Shown: positions 43,490-55,640, numbered from the stretch's first letter. The stretch is 64,000 nt of DNA from Neoarius graeffei (GCF_027579695.1 NC_083582.1:32370464-32434463); one strand, 5' to 3'. The notes: generated from the sequence alone by a model not told the origin. A program made the numbers and translations.

Positions 43490-45048
43490 TGTACAGTTTC
43501 TATATTTCTGCATAAATATGACCTAAAACATCATCAGATTTTCACACAAATCCAAAAAGTAGATAAAGAGAACAATGAAACAAAAATATCATACTTGGTC
43601 ATTTATTTATTGAGGAAAATGATCCAATATTACATATCTGTGAGTGGCAAAAGTATGTGAACCTCTAGGATTAGCAGTTAATTTGAAGGTGAAATTAGAG
43701 TCGGGTGTTTTCAATCAATGGGATGACAATCAGGTGTGAGTGGGCACCCTGTTTTATTTAAAGAACAGGGATCTATCAAAGTCTGATCTTCACAACACGT
43801 TTGTGGAAGTGTATCATGGCACGAACAAAGGAGATTTCTGAGGACCTCAGAAAAAGCGTTGTTGATGCTCATCAGGCTGGAAAAGGTTACAAAACCATCT
43901 CTAAAGAGTTTGGATTTCACCAATCCACAGTCAGATTGTGTACAAATGGAGGAAATTCAAGACCAGTGTTATCCTCCCCAGGATTGGTCGACCAACAAAG
44001 ATCACTCCAAGAGCAAGGCGTGTAATAGTCGGCGAGGTCACAAAGGACCCCAGGGTAACTTCTAATCAACTGAAGGCCTCTCTCACATTGGCTAATGTTA
44101 CTGTTCATGAGTCCACCATCAGGAGAACACGGAACAACAATGAATTGGCAGGGTTGCAAGGAGAAAGCCACTGCTTTCCAAAAAGAACATTGCTGCTCGT
44201 CTGCAGTTTGCCAAAGATCACGTGGACAAGCCAGAAGGCCACTGGAAAAATGTTTTGCGGATGGATGAGACCAAAATAGAACTTTTTGGTTTAAATGAGG
44301 AGTGTTATGTTTAGAGAAAGGAAAATGCTGCATTCCAGCATAAGAACCTTATCCCATCTGTGAAACATGGTGGTGGTAGTATCATGGTTTGGGCCTGTTT
44401 TGCTGCATCTGGGCCAGGACGGCTTGCCATCATTGATGGAACAACGAATTCTGAATTATACCGGCGAATTCTAAAGGAAAATGTCAGGACATCTGTCCAT
44501 GAACTGAATCTCAAGAGAAGGTGGGTCATGCAGCAAGACAACGACCCTAAACACACAAGTCGTTCTACCAAAGAATGGTTAAAGAAGAATAAAGTGAATG
44601 TTTTGGAATGGCCAAGTCAAAGTCCTGACCTTAATCCAATCGAAATGTTGTGGAAGGACCTGAAGTGAGCAGTTCATGTGAGGAAACCCACCAACATCCC
44701 AGAGCTGAAGCTGTTCTGTACGGAGGAATGGGCTAAAATTCCTCCAAGCCGGTGTGCAGGACTGATCAACAGTTACCACAAACGTTTAGTTGCAGTTATT
44801 GCTACACAAGGGGGTCACACCAGATACTGAAAGCAAAGGTTCACATACTTTTGCTACTCACAGATATGTAATATTGGATCATTTTCCTCAATAAATAAAT
44901 GACCAAGTATAATATTTTTGTCTCATTTTGTTTAACTGGGTTTATCTACTTTTAGGGCTTGTGTGAAAATCTGATGATGTTTTAGGCCATATTTATGCAG
45001 AAATATAGAAAATTTTAAAGGGATCACAAACTTTCAAGCACCACTGTA
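43490..45048 (+). mobile_element. Tc1-like transposon, subfamily D, copy 2
   Basis: Same family as 14093-15707. The left terminal repeat is lost (starts within CATGTACAGTTTCTATATTTC); the right end CAAGCACCACTGTA is intact. Confidence 0.9.
43816..44830 (+). pseudogene. Tc1-like transposase, subfamily D (heavily broken)
   Basis: From MARTKEISEDLRK the frame is lost at the CAGTCAGATTGTG segment (4-nt deletion relative to the 14-kb copy). It is altered again around AACAACAATGAATTGG, then meets a TAG in TGTTATGTTTAGAGAA and a TGA in GACCTGAAGTGAGC. The first catalytic Asp codon (GATGAGACC) is retained, and the QQDNDPKHT and SPDLNPIEML motifs are readable in other frames, so the copy was once similar to the 14-kb one. 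Inactive. Confidence 0.9.
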
Positions 45049-45408
45049 TACTGTTTTCAGGTCTGTTCCACATCAACTTCCTGTTTACCGACTGAATGTA
45101 TTTACGAAACACAGGGTGGATTTTGACGCTATTTCAAAAAGCAAAATGCTATTTCAAAATGACCGTTTACCAGGACGCTGTTGTTTCAGGGTTAATTATT
45201 TGTTGAAGTCAACATTCATAATAAGTGTCCTATTCCTTCGATTGCTTGCATTCTGATATAAGTGAGCGGGGGATACGTAAGTGAGCAGCAGCTCACACTT
45301 GATCTTGTATTCTTATTACTAAATTATTCCATAGAAAATAGAAATATAAAGCTGTCCGATATAAAATTTGGAGCAAATTTGGTTCCTCGCAAAGTTTCTT
45401 CTTCCTAA
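45049..45408. other. No recognised feature
   Basis: Contains GAGCGGGGGATACG near 45266, reminiscent of the repeat near 18.5 kb, but otherwise unassigned. Confidence 0.35.
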
Positions 45409-45420
45409 GGAGGAGGTTTT

Positions 45421-45799
45421 TCTCATCACATCTCATTATCTGCAGGCGCTTTATCCTGTTCTACAGGGTCGCAGGCGAGCTGGAGCCTATCCCAGCTGAC
45501 TACGGGTGAGAGGCGGGGTACACCCTGGACAAGTCGCCAGGTCATCACAGGGCTGACACATAGACACTGACAACCATTCACACTCACATTCACACCTACG
45601 GTCAATTTAGAGTCACCAGTTAACCTAACCTGCATGTCTTTGGACTGTGGGGGAAACCGGAGCACCCGGAGGAAACCCACGCGGACACGGGGAGAACATG
45701 CAAACTCCGCACAGAAAGGCCTTCGCCGGCCACGGGGCTCGAACCCGGACCTTCTTGCTCTGAGGCGACAGCACTAACCACTACACCACCGTGCCGCCC
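45421..45799 (-). mobile_element. V-SINE, copy 11
   Basis: Full-length minus-strand copy with a 12-bp duplication GGAGGAGGTTTT at 45409-45420 and 45800-45811. Tail variant CATCACATCTCATTATCTGC. Confidence 0.95.
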
Positions 45800-45811
45800 G
45801 GAGGAGGTTTT

Positions 45812-46165
45812 AATTTATTTTATTTTTTTTCCCCCTCCCTTCAATATAGTCAACTTTGGCTTGCTTAGCGATGCTGATATCTGTAAGCTTTAGAGAACTT
45901 GAGTCGTGTTGGAAAGACTGCACTAAACTTCACCTTCTCTTCAATTCACAAATGGAGAGCCACTGTAAAACTTATCAGTCCCATGGCCTAATGTCTGCAT
46001 ATCTGATACGTCTATTTTCACTGGAACATACTATTGGCTTTCCCTAAGAAGGACATTCCTGGCTTTTCCAAGAAATTACTGATTTGAGCAGTTTTGTAGC
46101 TGAGTACATCCAATCGGATGGATAATGTCCTCAACTTTCAGCTTGGCAGAGGTATATTTGTTGTA
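45812..46165. other. No recognised feature
   Basis: Short unique segment with a T-rich run near 45815. Confidence 0.4.
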
Positions 46166-46212
46166 TCCAAGTGTTACTGGCCACTTTAATAGGAACTTAT
46201 TCTTGATTCTAA

Positions 46213-46934
46213 AGGGGTGTTCACACAGCACATATTCGCATCGATGCTGCACCGATGTATTTTGTTGCGCTATATCTTACACCGGTGTAAATTTTGTAGA
46301 GCATTCACACGTCACAAACCTGCTTACTAGAGAGAAGCGTGTTAGCACCGGTGCAGCCCCACTTGTGTTCACACAGCAGTTTTTGCGCCCGTGCTATACG
46401 ATAGTAATAATGCGGAAATGAAATATGCGCATGCGTGAAAATGTACTTCCTTTTCCCGGTTGTCATGGCATCACCAAGCGCCGGGAAAACAACGTGGATG
46501 AAGACACCAGTGTTGCCAGATACTGCTGACGTTTTCCAGCCCAAAATATGTTCAAATCCGCCAAAATGCACTTAAAACCACCCAATCTGGGAACACTGGA
46601 AGTAACGCAGTTCTGTTGTTGTTGATGTTCGCCATTTTGGAAGCGCAAAATACCAGGATGCAAATTATGCAATGCCCGTATGTAATCAACTCTCCTCACG
46701 CGTAGCGAGTCTACCCCTGTAGCGTTCAGACGTCCCATTTTATGTCGGTGCTGCCCCGCAAACTAGCATTTACTCCGGAGTAAATTTCTTAAACCACCTC
46801 CCGAGCAGGGTTAGATTTGCACCGGTTTAAGCAGCTTTCAGGGGCTACACCGGTATAACTTTGTACCGTGTGAACGCACTACCGGGGCAGCCCCGGTGCT
46901 ACACCGGAGTAAAAGTTGCCGTGTGAACACCCCT
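46213..46934. mobile_element. MITE with AGGGGTGTTCACAC terminal repeats
   Basis: AGGGGTGTTCACAC and the exact complement GTGTGAACACCCCT mark the ends. The interior repeats CACCGGTG and CCGGTGCA words (at least six) and holds TGCGCATGCGT. Noncoding. Superfamily not assigned because target duplication is unclear. Confidence 0.7.
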
Positions 46935-47152
46935 CAAGATCCCCGTTCTTGGCTGCAGGAGTGGAACCCAATGTGCTGTTCTGCTGTTGCATACCGAGAT
47001 GCTTTTCTGCTCACCACGGTTGTAAAGAGTGAGTTATATGAGTTACTATATCCTTCCTGGCAGTTTGAATCAATCTGGCCATTTCCCTTTGACCTCGCTT
47101 ATCAACAAGGTGTTTGTTTCCACCCACAGAACTGTCATTGCTCATTCACTCA

Positions 47153-48161
47153 CTACGTTTACATGCACATAGAGAGAATCGAATTTCTGCTGTTGCTCGA
47201 CTGAAATCGAAGTTCAAAATGCCATGTATACACCTTAATTCGGCTGAAATTGAACCGAACTTGATTTCTCGGAATTGAGCTACACGACCTAGTTTATGCG
47301 ATTTCTGCCGAGCTACTTTGTGCATGTATACCCTATCGAGCTAGTTGTCGAGCTACTTCCGGAAGTGACGAGTGACGAGACCACAAGCGGGAAACACAAC
47401 AGCCTTGGTTGGCATGACAACAGTAGTAGCGAGCAGCAGAAGAGGTCAGGAGGAACAAACGAAGAAGAGAAAATGGCGATGTAGAGCTCTCTGAAGTGTG
47501 GGTGGAGCACAGAGGACGGCAGGACAAAGCTTCTGGTACTAATAGGCTTTTTATTGTCAGACTTTTCAGTTTAACAGCCTACTTTTATTCTTGAGAGAAA
47601 AACGCACGCACGCGCGCGCGCGCGCTGTGTTCTAGTCCCGGGATGAGCTGTCCCCTCTGCTCTCCCTCTGCCTCCTTAAATAGGGCGCGGTTACTGGGAA
47701 GACACACAAACACAGGTTAATTACCGTCAGGTGTAGTGATTCTGCCACTCACCTTCCCTGGCTCCGCCCTCCTGTCACAGACCGGCGCTTGACCACGCCC
47801 CCACTGCCACAGGCAAGCAGAAACGTGCACTTCTGGAGCAATGAGGAGACAGAGTTCATGCTCATTCAGCTTAAGGAGTTGAATATATTAAAATTCATGG
47901 ACGGGAGAAAAACGCGCAATGGAGAACACGGAACTGATAACTTTGTTTACACTCTTGAATAGCTCTTCTTCATGACGACAGCCGGAAGTGTACCAACACG
48001 ATGGGGCGTGTTGCGCCACCTGTGGCTCGGGTGCACAATGCACCTCACACAATAGCCCGATTTCATTGTGTGCATGTAGGATTGGATTTCTCTGGCACCC
48101 TGCTGGGACCTTCAGCTCGATTACCGACAGCAGCTCGATTTGGATGTGCATGTAAACGTAG
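47153..48161. mobile_element. TIR element with CTACGTTTACATGCAC ends
   Basis: Ends CTACGTTTACATGCACAT and the complement of GTGCATGTAAACGTAG, with a 3-bp duplication TCA (47150-47152, 48162-48164). The empty target is seen in the related copy at 5345-5365 (CATTCACTCAGTG). Subterminal repeats of TCGAATT/TCGATTT/GAGCTACT words. A CG run (47601-47625) lies inside. A Harbinger- or CACTA-like 3-bp target is suggested, but no transposase is present. Confidence 0.7.
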
Positions 48162-48459
48162 TCAGTGTTTTTTGTTTTTCGCACCATTCTGTGTAAACTC
48201 TAGAGTGTTGTGTGTGAAAACCCCAGGAGCTCAGCAGTTTCTGAAATACTCAAACCAGTCCATCTGGCTCAAACCACCACCCATGCCACAGTGCACTTTG
48301 AGATGATTTTTCCCATTCTGATGTTTGAAGTGAACATTAACTGAAGCTCTTGATTTGTATCTGCATGCATTGTGCTGCTGCCAAGGGTTTGGTTGATTTT
48401 AGAGAACTGCATAAAACCGCAGGTGGATGTGTGTTCCTCATAAAGTGGTTGGCGAGTGG

Positions 48460-49089
48460 AAATCTAGTCCATTTTAATCCCCCACATAGCGTTGCATACA
48501 CTGTTTCATGGAGAAACCAAAACAAATCTCTCTCTGCCAAATGTAAAAGTACCATAAGACTTTGCTTTACTGAAAAATCATGACTCAATTCCAGTGCATG
48601 GGAGAAATCTCCAGTATTACGTGATGTGAAATGTGATGTGATTGCATAGGACCAAATGTCAGGTGTGTGAGAGAGCAGGTATAACAACGAGCCATAATTC
48701 TGCAAGTCAGTTCATGCCTCTGGAAAGTTGAGGGGGAGGAAGAAAGGATCAAAAGGGTAGATGAATGCTCGGAAGCAGGAGCTCTTCAGTGCTTTTGGAA
48801 GGGCCTTGTGGAGCCAAACAAATGGTTTCCATTCCACTGTTTAAGCTGCTGTTGAGGATTTTTCTTGCGGGGATTAACCAGTGTTTATTTGGTAGAACAT
48901 TAATGAGAAGAACAGACTCCGATGTCTGCCTTCTTGAAAGGCTGCGTTCAATAATCTGTAAATAGGAAAGGCGTTGTTTATTTGGACTTTCAGACGCCTC
49001 ATGATCTGACAGCACGTTGTGTCTGAGCATAGAGGGGGGAAAAAACGTGGATATAAGGATAATGACATTAAAAAAAAAAAAACAAGCAA
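48460..49089. other. No recognised feature
   Basis: Overlapping shadow ORFs on both strands only; no splice-bounded exon. Confidence 0.4.
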
Positions 49090-49335
49090 GTTTAACCTGT
49101 AAGTTGAGGTTGTATAAGGTGAGAAGCTTGGCGATCTGGGCCAAGGAGAGCCTCCGAGTAGACTCGTTACACCATTTGAGGTGGTTCGGACACCTTATGA
49201 GGATGGCACCTTGTCGGTTCTTCCTAGAGCTGGAGGCAGACCCCAAGGCAGATCAAAGACCTGCTGCAGAGGTTATATCTCACGGTTGGCCTTTGAATGT
49301 CTGGAGAAACTTCGTTAGGTGTAGGACACAGTCTG
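49090..49335 (+). mobile_element. Degraded RTE-like LINE 3' fragment
   Basis: KVRSLAIWAKESLRVDSL followed by LRWFGHLMRMAP resembles the C-terminal GHLxRMPP region of RTE/Rex-type polyproteins, with many substitutions. It is older than the copy at 4623-5063. A genuine gene is unlikely. Confidence 0.55.
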
Positions 49336-49509
49336 GACTGACCCAAATTTAACCCCAAGCAAGAAAAGCAGAATGAATGAATGAACAATGTAATGATGCA
49401 ATGCTTGAGAGCTTTCTTGTCAAGGGATCAACTAATGAGAATTGAGCATCTTCATAAGAAGCGACGGTGCAGGTTAGAACAAGTAGATTTCATAACGAAA
49501 GGAGAACCT

Positions 49510-49880
49510 CATCTCATTATCTCTAGCCGCTTTATCCTGTTCTACAGGGTCGCAGGCAAGCTGGAGCCTATCCCAGCTGACTACGGGCGAAAGGCGGGGT
49601 ACACCCTGGACAAGTCGCCAGGTCATCGCAGGGCTGACACATAGACACAGACAACCATTCACACTCACATTCACACCTACGGTCAATTTAGAGTCACCAG
49701 TTAACCTAACCTGCATGTCTTTGGACTGTGGGGGAAACCGGAGCACCCGGAGAAAACCCACGCGGACACGGGGAGAACATGCAAACTCCGCACAGAAAGG
49801 CCCTCGCCGGCCCCGGGGCTCGAACCTGGACCTTCTTGCTGTGAGGCGACAGCGCTAACCACTACACCACCGTGCCGCCC
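49510..49880 (-). mobile_element. V-SINE, copy 12
   Basis: Full-length minus-strand copy with a perfect 14-bp duplication CGAAAGGAGAACCT at 49496-49509 and 49881-49894. Confidence 0.95.
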
Positions 49881-49894
49881 CGAAAGGAGAACCT

Positions 49895-51368
49895 TTAACG
49901 TTAAAATAGAAAACAGGACCGCCAAGGATGACCCAGGCCTTCTCGTGGGAGTGTACCATCCTCCACGTTTGTGGTTCCAAACCTCGTCTAACACATCTGG
50001 ATTTGATCTCCAGATGCTTCTCGAGACGTTGATTGGCTCGACCAGGTATGTCAAAGCCTGTTTTCTATTTTACTACCATCAGGAACAGACTTAAAATTGT
50101 CCTCTCGTGACATGTTAAACATTTTTGACCAGAGCGAAGCTGCTTTTGTGTAAAGCGTTACTACTTTATTGACATGGCATTTATCTTCGTTCAGCCGGTT
50201 TTCTCCAGCTCTCACGAAGCTTAATAATTAGCCGATGAAGCAAATCAAGCGTGTTAGCTCAAGGGCAGTACGGACGTATGAAGAGCGTGGGCTGATGGGA
50301 ATAGCTGGTTAAAATCAACAGTTCCTCAGACACTGTGTTATCTAATGAGCATTGTTGTGTAGGCCGGTGAACGTTGAGGAATGTGCCGAGCTGGCTGCTT
50401 TTCACAAAACCTTCTGGAAAAGACAATAATGTCCTCAACAGCCAAACCAAAATCAGCGAGTCTTTCAGACGTTTGCATAAACATGATGCCACCATATGGG
50501 AATATTGAATATCCTGATTTGTTTATTGGCTTTGTAGTCAGCCGAATGCACTTCAGACCCTCTTTAATAGTTTCTGGCCACAGATGGCTAATGGAGTGAG
50601 GTAGAAATGCATTGCAGTGACGGAAACTATGTTTTTCTCTCTTTGATATTTCACTGCTCACTGAGCATGGTGTGTGAGAATGATTGTGTCTTGGATCCTG
50701 GGAAAGTGGAAAGAGTTCAGGTCAACATCCCTGCTGAACTCCCTTGAGGGATGGAGCATTCCCAGAAGTAATCTGTCTGGGGTGTGTGTGTGTGTGCACG
50801 CGTGTCCATGTGTCATGGAAAGCAAACAGTTTGGGGGTTACAGCAGTTTACGCCGTTTTGCTACGTTAGACCACTGACGAAGAGAAAATTAGCCGTTTTA
50901 ATCGACTCTGATCAACAGGTCTACATCCAACCAACATTTCAACTATATTTCTTAATCTGTTTCTTCAAGGTACTTTATTTATAGTGCTCCATGTACTGCA
51001 TATTAAGACTGATGGAGTTACAAAAGTTTCTGATTTTTTTTTTTTCCATGATCATTATTTATTCAAAAGCAGTCAATCAAAAAAAAAATCCACAGTTCTC
51101 GTGTTAAGATCAAATGGTTTGTTTTTGGATGAGTAATGGAGCCTTGTTGCTTGAAGTGGTCCGGCATTAGGGGTCAGCAGAAGTCCGTCACTCGGAAGGT
51201 ACAGCCAGAGATCTTTCGTTACCGGGTTTTGTTTTTTTTTTGAAAGTGATGGGCCTTCCAGTAAGATGGGTAAATTACAGACTGAATGACCTCAAACTTG
51301 GTGCTGATTTGTCTTACTCATTTAGTTGGGTATTATTTTACTGATTTTCATGTAGAGCTGCATTTTGT
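49895..51368. other. Unique sequence, no feature recognised
   Basis: Non-repetitive apart from a short TG run near 50780. Contains no convincing exon. Confidence 0.45.
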
Positions 51369-51439
51369 TTAAAGCTAGGGTTGGAGTTTCACGAAATTGG
51401 ACCAAATGAAGTCATTAGAGAGGAGATATATTTGTTTGT

Positions 51440-51560
51440 TTTATCTGGAACTGCTTATCCCGTGTGGGGTTGCGGGGGGCAAGCTGGAGCCTATCCCAGC
51501 TGACCATGGGCGAGAGGCAGGGTACACCCTGTACAAGTTGCCAGCTCATCGCAGGGCAGA
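51440..51560 (-). mobile_element. Old V-SINE 3' fragment
   Basis: GGAGCCTATCCCAGCTGACC and GGTACACCCTGTACAAGTTG belong to the SINE 3' half, more diverged than the adjacent copy, and cut after CGCAGGGCAGA. Confidence 0.8.
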
Positions 51561-51579
51561 TATTAATTATATTATTATT

Positions 51580-51955
51580 CATCTCATCTCATTATCTGTA
51601 GCCGCTTTATCCTGTTCTACAGGGTCGCAGGCGAGCTGGAGCCTATCCCAGCTGACTACGGGCGAAAGGCGGGGTACACCCTGGACAAGTCGCCAGGTCA
51701 TCACAGGGCTGACACATAGACACAGACAACCATTCACACTCACATTCACACCTACGGCCAATTTAGAGTCACCAGTTAACCTAACCTGCATGTCTTTGGA
51801 CTGTGGGGGAAACCGGAGCACCCGGAGGAAACCCACGCGGACACGGGGAGAACATGCAAACTCCGCACAGAAAGGCCCTCGCCGGCCACGGGGCTCGAAC
51901 CCGGACCTTCTTGCTGTGAGGCGACAGCGCTAACCACTACACCACCGTGCCGCCC
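51580..51955 (-). mobile_element. V-SINE, copy 13
   Basis: Full-length minus-strand copy from CATCTCATCTCATTATCTG to GTGCCGCCC. TTATT flanks both sides (5 bp), within AT-rich target. A long ORF across it (51397-51933) is SINE translation. Confidence 0.9.
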
Positions 51956-52028
51956 TTATTTTGGAAATGTAAAGAGAATTTCAAGAAATGTGACAAAATT
52001 CTTCGAAAATAAATTCCCTACCCTAGCT

Positions 52029-52755
52029 TTAAAGCTAGACGGCCTTTCAATTTCATAAAATAGGGGAAATTTAGTTCCCTCTGAAATTTGGTCATTGTGA
52101 TGCATGTTTATTTCTGGAATAGCTAAAAAAAAACAAACGAGGCCATTCTGTGGCTGGGAAGTTATTTAATTTGAGGGGATTCCCGAGCAAATAATGTGCA
52201 TGAAATCGCTCACTTCACGCAGTCAAGCAATCGGAGGAAATCCGTGTGTGCATGCGCAGGTTTACCTTTGACCGTGCACTGACCGTTCCATCATTCTGTC
52301 GCTAAACGAATAGCTGATTACACCGAGGTGCTCGCTGACCGCTGATATTTGTCAGTTTGGTCCTGCGTTTCCTTTCCTTCGCAACATAACGTCTTTTCTC
52401 GCTTTCCGGTACTGTAGTCAGTCTTTCACGTTTCATTCGCACGCTCGCGTCCTCCATTTTTCTCTCCTGTTTCAAATTTGTATCCCACAATGCCTTGCGC
52501 GAACGGGGAAAGCCCACCACGTCATGCATGACGTCGTATCTTGAATACGTGAATGCAGGAAATAATAGCGGAGAATTTAGGGCCACGTGGCCCTAAATTC
52601 ATTAATGGTTCTGTTTTTAAAAAAACTAATAAAATTGGAAGCCTGTGATTGGAATTCAGTAGCTTTCAGTCCATTAAACAAAAATAAATGGGTCTTGGGG
52701 AAAATTCTTTTTATGACCTACACTTGAAAAATCTGAAAGGCAGTCTACCTTTTAA
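52029..52755. mobile_element. TTAA-flanked MITE, family AGCTA..GCCTTTC, copy 2
   Basis: TTAA at 52029-52032 and 52752-52755; ends AGCTAGACGGCCTTTC and GAAAGGCAGTCTACCT. Matches copy 1 (20936-21421) but keeps an extra central block of about 240 bp (52125-52385) containing TGTGCATGCGCA, an NRF1-like palindrome. Noncoding. Confidence 0.8.
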
Positions 52756-53221
52756 GAAATGTAAATCTATCTAAAAACATTACTGTGGGTTGAGTAATAA
52801 TGACTTTGAAAAGTTTATGAATAAACAAGTTTATTCATAGATTATAATACTGTCTCGTTATGTTTTGTAATTGAAGACGTACTGATTAAGGTTTCTTTAT
52901 TGATGTGCTGAAGCTTTCTCTGATTACACACATTTTTAAATCTATTTCTACGGCACTTCCTTTATAATATAGTGGATCCGTGTATACAGTGCCTTGCAAA
53001 AGTATTCATCCCCCTTGGTGTTTGTCCTGTTTTGTCGCATTACAAGCTGGAATTAAAATGGATTTTTGGAGGGTTAGCACCATTTGATTTACACAACATG
53101 CTTAACACTTTAAAGGTGCACACTGGGTTATTTATTTATTTATTTATTTTTAGATTGTGACAATAATTAAGATGGAAAAACAGAAATCTGGAGTGTGCAT
53201 AAGTATTCCCCTCCCCCCAAG

Positions 53222-54202
53222 TCAATACTTTGTAGAGCCACATTTTGCTACAACTACAGCTGCAAGTCTCTTGGGGTATGTCTCTATTAGCTTAGCACAT
53301 CTCGCCACTGGGATTTTTGCCCATTCCTCAAGGCAAAACTGCTCCAACTCCTTCAAGTTAGATGGGTTGCGTTGGTGTACAGCAATCTTCAAAATTGGAT
53401 TGAGGTCTGGGCTTTGATTAGGCCATTCCAAGACATTTAAATGTTTCCCTTTAAACCACTCCAGTGTAGCTTTAGCAGTATGTTTAGGGTCATTGTCCTG
53501 CTGGAATGTGAACCTTCGTCCCAGTCTCAAACCTCTGGCTGACTCCAACAGATTTTCCTCCAGAATTGCCCTGTATTTAGTGCCATCCATCTTTCCTTCA
53601 GTCCTGACCAGCTTTCCTGTCCCTGCAGATGAAAAACATCCCCACAGCATGATGCTGCCACCACCATGCTTCACTGTAGGAATGGTGTTCTCAGGGTGTT
53701 GGGTTTGCGCCACACATGGCATTTCCCATGATGGCCAAAAAGTTCAATTTGTGTCTCATTTGACCAGAGAATCATCTTCCATGTGTTTGGGGAGTCTGCC
53801 ACATGCTGTTGGGCAAACTCCAAACGTGATCCTTTTTTTTTTTTTTTTCTGGCCACACTTCCATAAAGCCCTGCTCTATGGAGTGTACGGCTTAAAGTGG
53901 CCCTATGGACAGATACTCCCATCTCCGCTGTAGATCTTTGCAGCTCCTTCAGTGTTCTCTTTGGTGTCTTTGTTGCATCTCTGATTAATGCCCTCCTTGC
54001 CCGGTCTGTGAGTTTTGGTGGGTGGCCTTCTCTTGTCAAGTTTGTAGTGGTGACCTATTCTTTCCATTTTGCTATAATGGATTTAATGGTGCTCTGTGGG
54101 ATATTCAAAGTTTGGGATTTTTTTTTTTTTTTAAATATAACTCAACCCTGATCTGTACTTCTCCACAACTTTGACCTGTCTGGAGTGCTCCTTGGTTTTC
54201 AT
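53222..54202 (-). pseudogene. Tc1-like transposase, subfamily G (catalytic site lost)
   Basis: The ATG at 54202 begins MKTKEHSRQVKVVEKYRSGL; a poly-A expansion at the KKISK-type stretch (54119-54134) and a TAG shortly after break the DNA-binding domain. The catalytic segment survives in pieces: the first Asp motif reads [11 protein letters not shown] (Asp to Asn), [10 protein letters not shown] is intact, and the Glu motif is gone because SPDLNPI runs straight into LKIAVHQ with about six codons deleted. It ends CGSTKY. It cannot be catalytic. Confidence 0.9.
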
Positions 54203-54347
54203 GTTGCTTGCTTAGTAGTGTAGCAGAGTCAGGGTCCTTCCAGAACAGGTTGATTTATACAGACGACATGTGACAGATCACGTGACACTTTGATTGCACA
54301 CAGGTGGATCTTAATCAACTAATTATGTGACTTATGAAGTGAGTTGG

Positions 54348-54705
54348 GGGCGGCACGGTGGTGTAGTGGTTAGCGCTGTCGCCTCACAGCAAGAAGGTCC
54401 TGGGTTCGAGCCCCGGGGCCGGCGAGGGCCTTTCTGTGCGGAGTTTGCATGTTCTCCCCGTGTCCGTGTGGGTTTCCTCCGGGTGCTCCGGTTTCCCCCA
54501 CAGTCCAAAGACATGCAGGTTAGGTTAACTGGTGACTCTAAATTGACCGTAGGTGTGAATGATTGTTTATTGCAGGGCTGACACAGAGACAACCTGGCAA
54601 CTATGAGTGTACCCCGCCTTTCGCCCATAATCAGCTGGGATAGGCTCCAGCTTGCCTGCGACCCTGTAGAACAGGATAAGCAACTACAGATAATGGATGG
54701 ATTGT
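54348..54705 (+). mobile_element. V-SINE, copy 14 (internally rearranged)
   Basis: Plus-strand SINE with a 13-bp duplication TGAAGTGAGTTGG (54335-54347, 54706-54718; one mismatch). The middle is altered: GTGAATGATTGTTTATTGC replaces the usual GAGTGTGAATGG stretch. It lies in the Tc1 element. Confidence 0.9.
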
Positions 54706-54974
54706 TGAAGTGAATTGGTTGGACCAGCTCTTATTTAGGGGTTTCATACGAAAGGGGGTGAAAACCTATGCACACTTCAGATTTCTGTTTTTTTCATCTT
54801 ATTGTTTGTGTCATAATTTAAAAAAAAAAAAAACTATTTGCATCTTTAAAGTGGTAGGCTTGTCGTGTAAATCAAATGGTGCTAACCCTCCAAAAATCCA
54901 TTTTAATTCCAGCTTGTAATGCGACAAAACAGGACAAACACCAAGGGGGATGAATACTTTTACAAGGCACCGTA

Positions 54975-55395
54975 TGTTATTACGGAAACGATAACGCAAG
55001 ACTGAGAGTGTTTAATATAATTTCTGAGTCACTTTGCAGCCAGCTGTCCTGTTTTAGAAAATTAATCAGCACCTTCTGACCAATCGGAATCAAGCTTTCA
55101 GCAATGTTGAATACAGCATATATAATTTATATACGTGATTTAGTCCCATTTAGGGTATTTCTGTCTCCTGCCCAGCGCTCTTAGGATAAGTGCAACCCTA
55201 ACCAGGATAACGCGATTACTGGGAATGACTAAATAAAAAATGCCTGAGTGTGAGATCATGGATGCTTCACCATATTGTCCCTCCCAAGATATGGCCAGTC
55301 CTATTTAAATGCATTGTAGTTGCATTTGTTGTTTGTAGTGTTTGTTTGTTTGCATGTCTCCTTTACAGTGTGGTTATGTAAATCTATCCATTTTT
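54975..55395. other. No recognised feature
   Basis: Includes TACAGCATATATAATTTATA-type AT-rich sequence; nothing coding. Confidence 0.4.
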
Positions 55396-55640
55396 ACATC
55401 TAGTCAAGTCAACTTTATTGTCAGATATGCTATACATGCTCGACATACAGCACAGATGAAATTTCAGTCCTCGCTGACCCACGGTGCAAACAGGCAATGC
55501 AATAAATAAAAAATAAAAATAGAATAATTGAAAAAACAAACAATATAAACAGTATACACACTCTAGATAAGAACTAGACATAGACTAAACACTCAGACAA
55601 ACAATATAAACAGTATAAATAAACAGTATAAATATAATCT
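55396..55640 (-). mobile_element. LINE-like 3' end, minus strand
   Basis: CAAGTCAACTTTATTGTCAG, then GATGAAATTTCAGTCCTCGC and AAACAGGCAATGCAATAAAT, is an interspersed fish repeat with a LINE-tail style AATAAAGTTGACTTG end. Imperfect CAATATAAACAGTATAAA repeats follow. Family not assigned. Confidence 0.5.

Larger units (their letters stand above)
46166..48459 (+). mobile_element. TIR DNA element (CACTTTATTAGG family) with two nested elements
   Basis: Left end TTACTGGCCACTTTAATAGG and right end CATAAAGTGGTTGGCGAGTG form the CACTTTATTAGG-type terminal repeat of a widespread fish element. Body sequence matches 5145-6320. Elements at 46213-46934 and 47153-48161 are inserted in it. It has no transposase frame. 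Confidence 0.65.
51369..52032. mobile_element. TTAA-flanked TIR element with two SINEs inside
   Basis: TTAA at 51369-51372 and 52029-52032 borders terminal repeats AGCTAGGGTTGGAG and, inverted, CTACCCTAGCT. Only about 170 bp of the element remains outside the nested SINE sequences. The right TTAA is also the left border of the next element. Confidence 0.65.
52985..54974 (-). mobile_element. Tc1-like transposon, subfamily G
   Basis: TA-flanked with long terminal repeats of about 135 bp: CAGTGCCTTGCAAAAGTATT at the left and its complement ending TACAAGGCACCG. A minus-strand transposase lies inside, and a SINE is inserted in the right half. Confidence 0.9.

Noticed and set aside
51397..51933. 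178-codon ORF
   Set aside because: Crosses two SINE copies and their junction; no gene features.
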